Origin: CAWAPS01 sp963783945 | Lineage (GTDB): Bacteria > Actinomycetota > Acidimicrobiia > Acidimicrobiales > Palsa-688 | NCBI GenBank assembly: GCA_963783945.1 | Contig: CAWAPS010000025.1 | Span: 158,739 to 222,738, forward strand | DNA length: 64,000 nt | Reading direction: 5' to 3' | Part shown: positions 61,428-64,000 of the stretch, in pieces | Layout of the letters: every line of letters starts with the position of its first letter | Position numbering within the stretch: position 1 is the first letter of the stretch | Program-made: the position numbers and the translations under genes | The notes under the pieces: generated by a model | What the model was told of the DNA's origin: nothing | Databases searched by the model: none | What the model saw: only the letters and a program-made list of their open reading frames with translations

Positions 61428-61459
61428 ATGCACAGTGCGCTTTTTTGCACAATGTGCAA
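61428..61459. promoter_or_regulatory. two palindromes in the glmS-tetR gap, candidate TetR operators
   Basis: GCAC-A-GTGC at 61430-61438 and TTGCACA-A-TGTGCAA-like (TTGCACAATGTGCAA) at 61445-61459, sharing the GCAC...GTGC core and 17 bases apart centre to centre. They lie 22-50 bases before the TetR start and ~60-90 before the divergent glmS start, an expected position for autoregulation of the TetR-efflux pair. Confidence 0.6.
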
Positions 61460-61481
61460 TCTTTCTCGGTAGATTGGGTCG

Positions 61482-62108
61482 GTGCCATCGGAGACGGTCT
61501 GCCTATCGCACAGGGAGCGCAAGAAGCAGGCGACCCGGCGGGCCATCCACGACGCCGCGTTCGAGCTGGTGGAGGAATCCGGCTTCACCGGAGTGACGGT
61601 GGAGGCGATCAGCGAGCGGGCCGGGGTGGCGCCGCGGACGTTCTGGTCCTACTTCCCTTCCAAGGAAGCCGCGGTGCTCGACGTGGCCGCGGATCGCCCG
61701 GAGGTGTTGCGCTCCGCCCTGCTCGCCCGTCCTGCTGACGAAGACCCTCTGGCCACCCTTCGGTGCGTCCTCGTCGCCGACATGGTCGACCGTAGCGTCG
61801 ATTCCGAGCGCGCTCTGCGCCGGGCCCGGCTCGTACGCCGAGAGCCGCAGCTCATGGCGGCCACGGCCGCGGCCTACGACGAGATCGAGCGGGCGCTGGT
61901 GGCCGGCATCGCCGAACGGCTCGGGCAGGACCCCGAAGCCGACCTTCTGCCCGCGCTCTACGTGAACGCGGCCTGCGGGGCGTGCCGGGCCGTCCATCAC
62001 CGATGGACCGACACCAAGGGCCAGCCCACGTTGACCGACCTGGTGGATCAGGCCTTCGATCATCTGGCCCACGGGCTGGCCCCGGCCCCGCTGGGGCGGA
62101 CGGCCTGA
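61482..62108 (+). CDS. TetR-family transcriptional regulator
   Basis: A 208-residue repressor. The N-terminal helix-turn-helix includes RKKQATRRAIHDAAFELVEE and GVTVEAISERAGVAPRTFWSYFPSKEAAVLD, typical of TetR. The C-terminal ligand-binding part is variable. GTG start; its stop overlaps the MFS gene (ATGA). It probably represses the efflux gene and itself through the palindromes upstream; the inducer is unknown. Confidence 0.93.
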   Translation: MPSETVCLSHRERKKQATRRAIHDAAFELVEESGFTGVTVEAISERAGVAPRTFWSYFPSKEAAVLDVAADRPEVLRSALLARPADEDPLATLRCVLVADMVDRSVDSERALRRARLVRREPQLMAATAAAYDEIERALVAGIAERLGQDPEADLLPALYVNAACGACRAVHHRWTDTKGQPTLTDLVDQAFDHLAHGLAPAPLGRTA

Positions 62109-63658
62109 TGAGCGCGACCGAGAAGGCCCCGCCTGCAGCGGCGCCGCCCGACGGCGCAACCGGGCCGGATCTGAGTTACACCCATCGCGAGATCATGATC
62201 ATGATGTCCGGGCTGATGTTCGGACTGCTGCTGGCGGCCCTGGACCAGACGATCGTCACCACCGCGCTCACCAGGATCAGCGAGGACTTCCATCGCCAGG
62301 ATCTCTACGGCTGGGTGATCACGTCCTACCTGCTTACCTCCTGCGCCTCCACGCCTCTCTACGGCAAGATCAGCGACCAGTACGGCCGCAAGCGGATCTT
62401 CCAGGCCGCCATCATCATCTTTCTCGTAGGCAGCGCCCTGTCCGGCCTGTCACAGTCGATGTACCAGCTCATCGCCTTCCGCGGCGTTCAGGGGATCGGC
62501 GCCGGGGGGCTCATGACCCTGACCATGGCCATCGTCGCCGACGTCATCCCGATGCGCGAGCGCGGTCGCTACCAGGGCTATTTCGGAGCCGTACTGGGCT
62601 TGTCAAACGTCCTCGGCCCGCTGGTCGGCGGCATCCTTGTCGACCAGGCCTCCTGGCGTTGGGTGTTCTACGTCAACATCCCGATCGGTCTGGTCGCCCT
62701 GGTGGTGATCAACCGGGTGCTGCACCTCGACCACCACCCGCGGCGGTCGAAGATCGACTTCGTCGGGGCCATGCTGATCGTGAGCGGCGTGTCCCTTTTC
62801 CTCGTCGGCGTGCAGATAGCCGGCACCAGCGCCCGCCTGTCGTCCACGGTCTGGGGCTACGCCATCGCCGGACTGCTGCTGCTCAGCGTGTTCGTATGGT
62901 GGGAAGGCCGTGTGGCCGAACCCATAATCCCGCTTCGCCTGTTCAAGAACCGGGTGTTCGCGGTGGCCAACGTCCTGGGCTTCATCACCGGGTCGATCAT
63001 GTTCGGCGCCATCATCTTCCTCCCGCAGTACTTCCAGTACGTGCGAGGGGTCAGCCCGACGGTCGCGGGCCTGCGGCTGCTCCCGCTGCTGGCCGGGATG
63101 CTCATCACTTCCATCACCTCGGGCCGGCTGATCTCCAGGTTCGGGCGTTACAAGATCTTCGTCAACATGGGCCTCGGGGTGCTGGCCGTCGGCATGTTCC
63201 TCCTGACGTTGATAACGATCACGACCGCGGCCTGGCCCCTTGCCGGCATCATGTTCGTGATCGGGTTCGGTTTGGGCCTGTTCATGCAGACCCTGGTTTT
63301 GGCCGTGCAAAACTCGGTCCCGCGCGATGAGATCGGCGTCGGGACAGCATCGGTGACGTTCTTCCGGACGCTTGGGGGTGCTATCGGGTCGGCCGTGCTC
63401 GGGGCCATTCTCGTCCTGAACGAAAAGAACTCCGATCCCCACTACATCCGGCTCTACGGGGTTCACAACGGACCCCTGCATGCCTTCGTGTACGGCATGA
63501 ACCGGGCGTTCCTGTACGCCTTGCCGGTGGCCATACTGGCGTTCCTGTTGTCGTTCCTCCTTCGGGAGGTGCGCCTCCGCAACTCGCTAGGGCCGTCCGT
63601 CCCAGTGTCGACGGCGCCGGCTGTGGCTTCGACGCGGTCCGAACCGCCCTCCGGCTGA
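62108..63658 (+). CDS. MFS multidrug exporter, DHA2 (EmrB/QacA) family
   Basis: A 516-residue transporter with about 14 hydrophobic helices. Motif C-like and family segments: LLLAALDQTIVTTALTRISEDF, YLLTSCASTPLYGKISDQYGRKRIF (motif A), FRGVQGIGAGGLMTLTMAIV and GYFGAVLGLSNVLGPLVGGIL (motif C, antiporter), SWRWVFYVNIPIG, and NSVPRDEIGVGTASVTFFRTLGGAIG. These are typical of 14-helix drug:H+ antiporters. ATG at 62108 overlaps the TetR stop. The drug cannot be predicted. Convergent with the glmM end. Confidence 0.93.
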   Translation: MSATEKAPPAAAPPDGATGPDLSYTHREIMIMMSGLMFGLLLAALDQTIVTTALTRISEDFHRQDLYGWVITSYLLTSCASTPLYGKISDQYGRKRIFQAAIIIFLVGSALSGLSQSMYQLIAFRGVQGIGAGGLMTLTMAIVADVIPMRERGRYQGYFGAVLGLSNVLGPLVGGILVDQASWRWVFYVNIPIGLVALVVINRVLHLDHHPRRSKIDFVGAMLIVSGVSLFLVGVQIAGTSARLSSTVWGYAIAGLLLLSVFVWWEGRVAEPIIPLRLFKNRVFAVANVLGFITGSIMFGAIIFLPQYFQYVRGVSPTVAGLRLLPLLAGMLITSITSGRLISRFGRYKIFVNMGLGVLAVGMFLLTLITITTAAWPLAGIMFVIGFGLGLFMQTLVLAVQNSVPRDEIGVGTASVTFFRTLGGAIGSAVLGAILVLNEKNSDPHYIRLYGVHNGPLHAFVYGMNRAFLYALPVAILAFLLSFLLREVRLRNSLGPSVPVSTAPAVASTRSEPPSG

Positions 63659-63718
63659 ATCCGGGCGGCCGATCGGTCTGCTACCGGGTTCGCTCGGGCC
63701 GATACCGGTCCCCGCCGG

Positions 63719-64000
63719 CTAGCCGGCGCCTCCGAGCGCCGCCGTCACCGCTTGGGCCAGACGGTCCACCGCCGCCGTGGCCTCCTCCTCGGTCGGCGCC
63801 TCGGCCATCACCCGCACCAGCCGCTCGGTTCCGCTCGGGCGCAGGACCACCCTCCCTCGGCCGCCGAGATCGGCCTCCACCGCTCTCAGCTCATCCCAAA
63901 CCCGCTCGGCGCCGGCCAGGTCGTCCTGGCGCGGCACGACAACGTTGCGCAGGACCTGCGGCAAACGGCTCATGGCGTTGGCGGCCAGATCCGACAGGTG
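63719..64000 (-). CDS. glmM: phosphoglucosamine mutase, C-terminal part (5' end outside window)
   Basis: The reading frame enters from the window's right edge (HLSDLAANAMSRLPQVLRNV) and ends at 63719. The C-terminal phosphohexomutase domain has LGGRGRVVLRPSGTERLVRVMAEA with the RPSGTEPxxRVMxE signature (here RPSGTERLVRVMAEA), then the final helix EEATAAVDRLAQAV. GlmM makes glucosamine-1-phosphate from GlmS's product, which fits its place next to glmS. Only ~93 codons are visible. Confidence 0.88.
   Translation of the reverse strand, partial: HLSDLAANAMSRLPQVLRNVVVPRQDDLAGAERVWDELRAVEADLGGRGRVVLRPSGTERLVRVMAEAPTEEEATAAVDRLAQAVTAALGGAG

Noticed and set aside
1..64000. tRNA or rRNA genes
   Set aside because: No cloverleaf with a T-loop GGTTCGAATC-like segment and acceptor pairing was found on either strand by eye; a tRNAscan run would settle it.

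Overview
The window reads as chromosomal DNA from a high-GC actinobacterium, most likely the class Acidimicrobiia. This is an inference from: a secreted protein with GYWLV-type propeller repeats, a GuaB3-type IMP dehydrogenase beside guaA, a hugely enlarged GlmS, an HrcA/CIRCE-type groESL promoter, an LCP cell-wall protein, and frequent GTG/TTG starts joined to the previous gene by 4-base overlaps. I saw no rRNA, tRNA, insertion sequence or CRISPR array.

Left part, 1-21.8 kb, all on the minus strand: the flank of an extracellular contractile injection system (eCIS) locus that continues past position 1. It holds a AAA+ ATPase (cut by the window edge), a DUF4255/Pvc16-like protein, a LuxR-type regulator, a MalT-like/SARP regulator (one frameshift) and a bitopic membrane protein. 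Upstream come an ~11.5-kb gene for a giant repetitive beta-structured/RTX-like secreted protein and a secreted beta-propeller protein. The last three of these are joined stop-to-start (ATGA at 19335-19338; TAG|ATG at 7851-7856). The two giant secreted-protein genes are riddled with frameshifts, roughly a dozen or more each.

Middle part, 21.9-47 kb: one-carbon and purine genes (metF divergent from purN-purH-folD), a LOG-like protein, sucD/sucC with a B12-binding mutase subunit, an LCP protein, PcrA helicase and an SDR dehydrogenase. A signalling and transport block follows at 34.9-42.1 kb: an ABC-ATPase fused to GAF domains and a histidine kinase, an OmpR-type response regulator, then a sugar-type ABC transporter (binding protein, single-domain ATPase, permease). 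This is the most unusual system in the window. Then come guaA and guaB3, a zinc-ribbon/CD225 membrane protein, and a K+ channel with an RCK domain.

Right part, 47-64 kb: a long, tightly overlapping minus-strand housekeeping cluster. In transcription order it is glmM (cut), glmS (1,144 aa), acpS, nnrD, alr, a P1-family peptidase, a family-4 uracil-DNA glycosylase, tsaE, tsaB, rimI, tsaD, groES (behind a perfect CIRCE element), groEL, a small unknown gene and a NUDIX hydrolase. It links amino-sugar and D-alanine supply for peptidoglycan with t6A tRNA modification and chaperonins. A plus-strand TetR/MFS efflux pair sits between glmM and glmS. Single-base frameshifts in two conserved housekeeping genes (folD near 25,235 and the glycosylase near 53,611) suggest that at least some frameshifts are sequencing or assembly errors.
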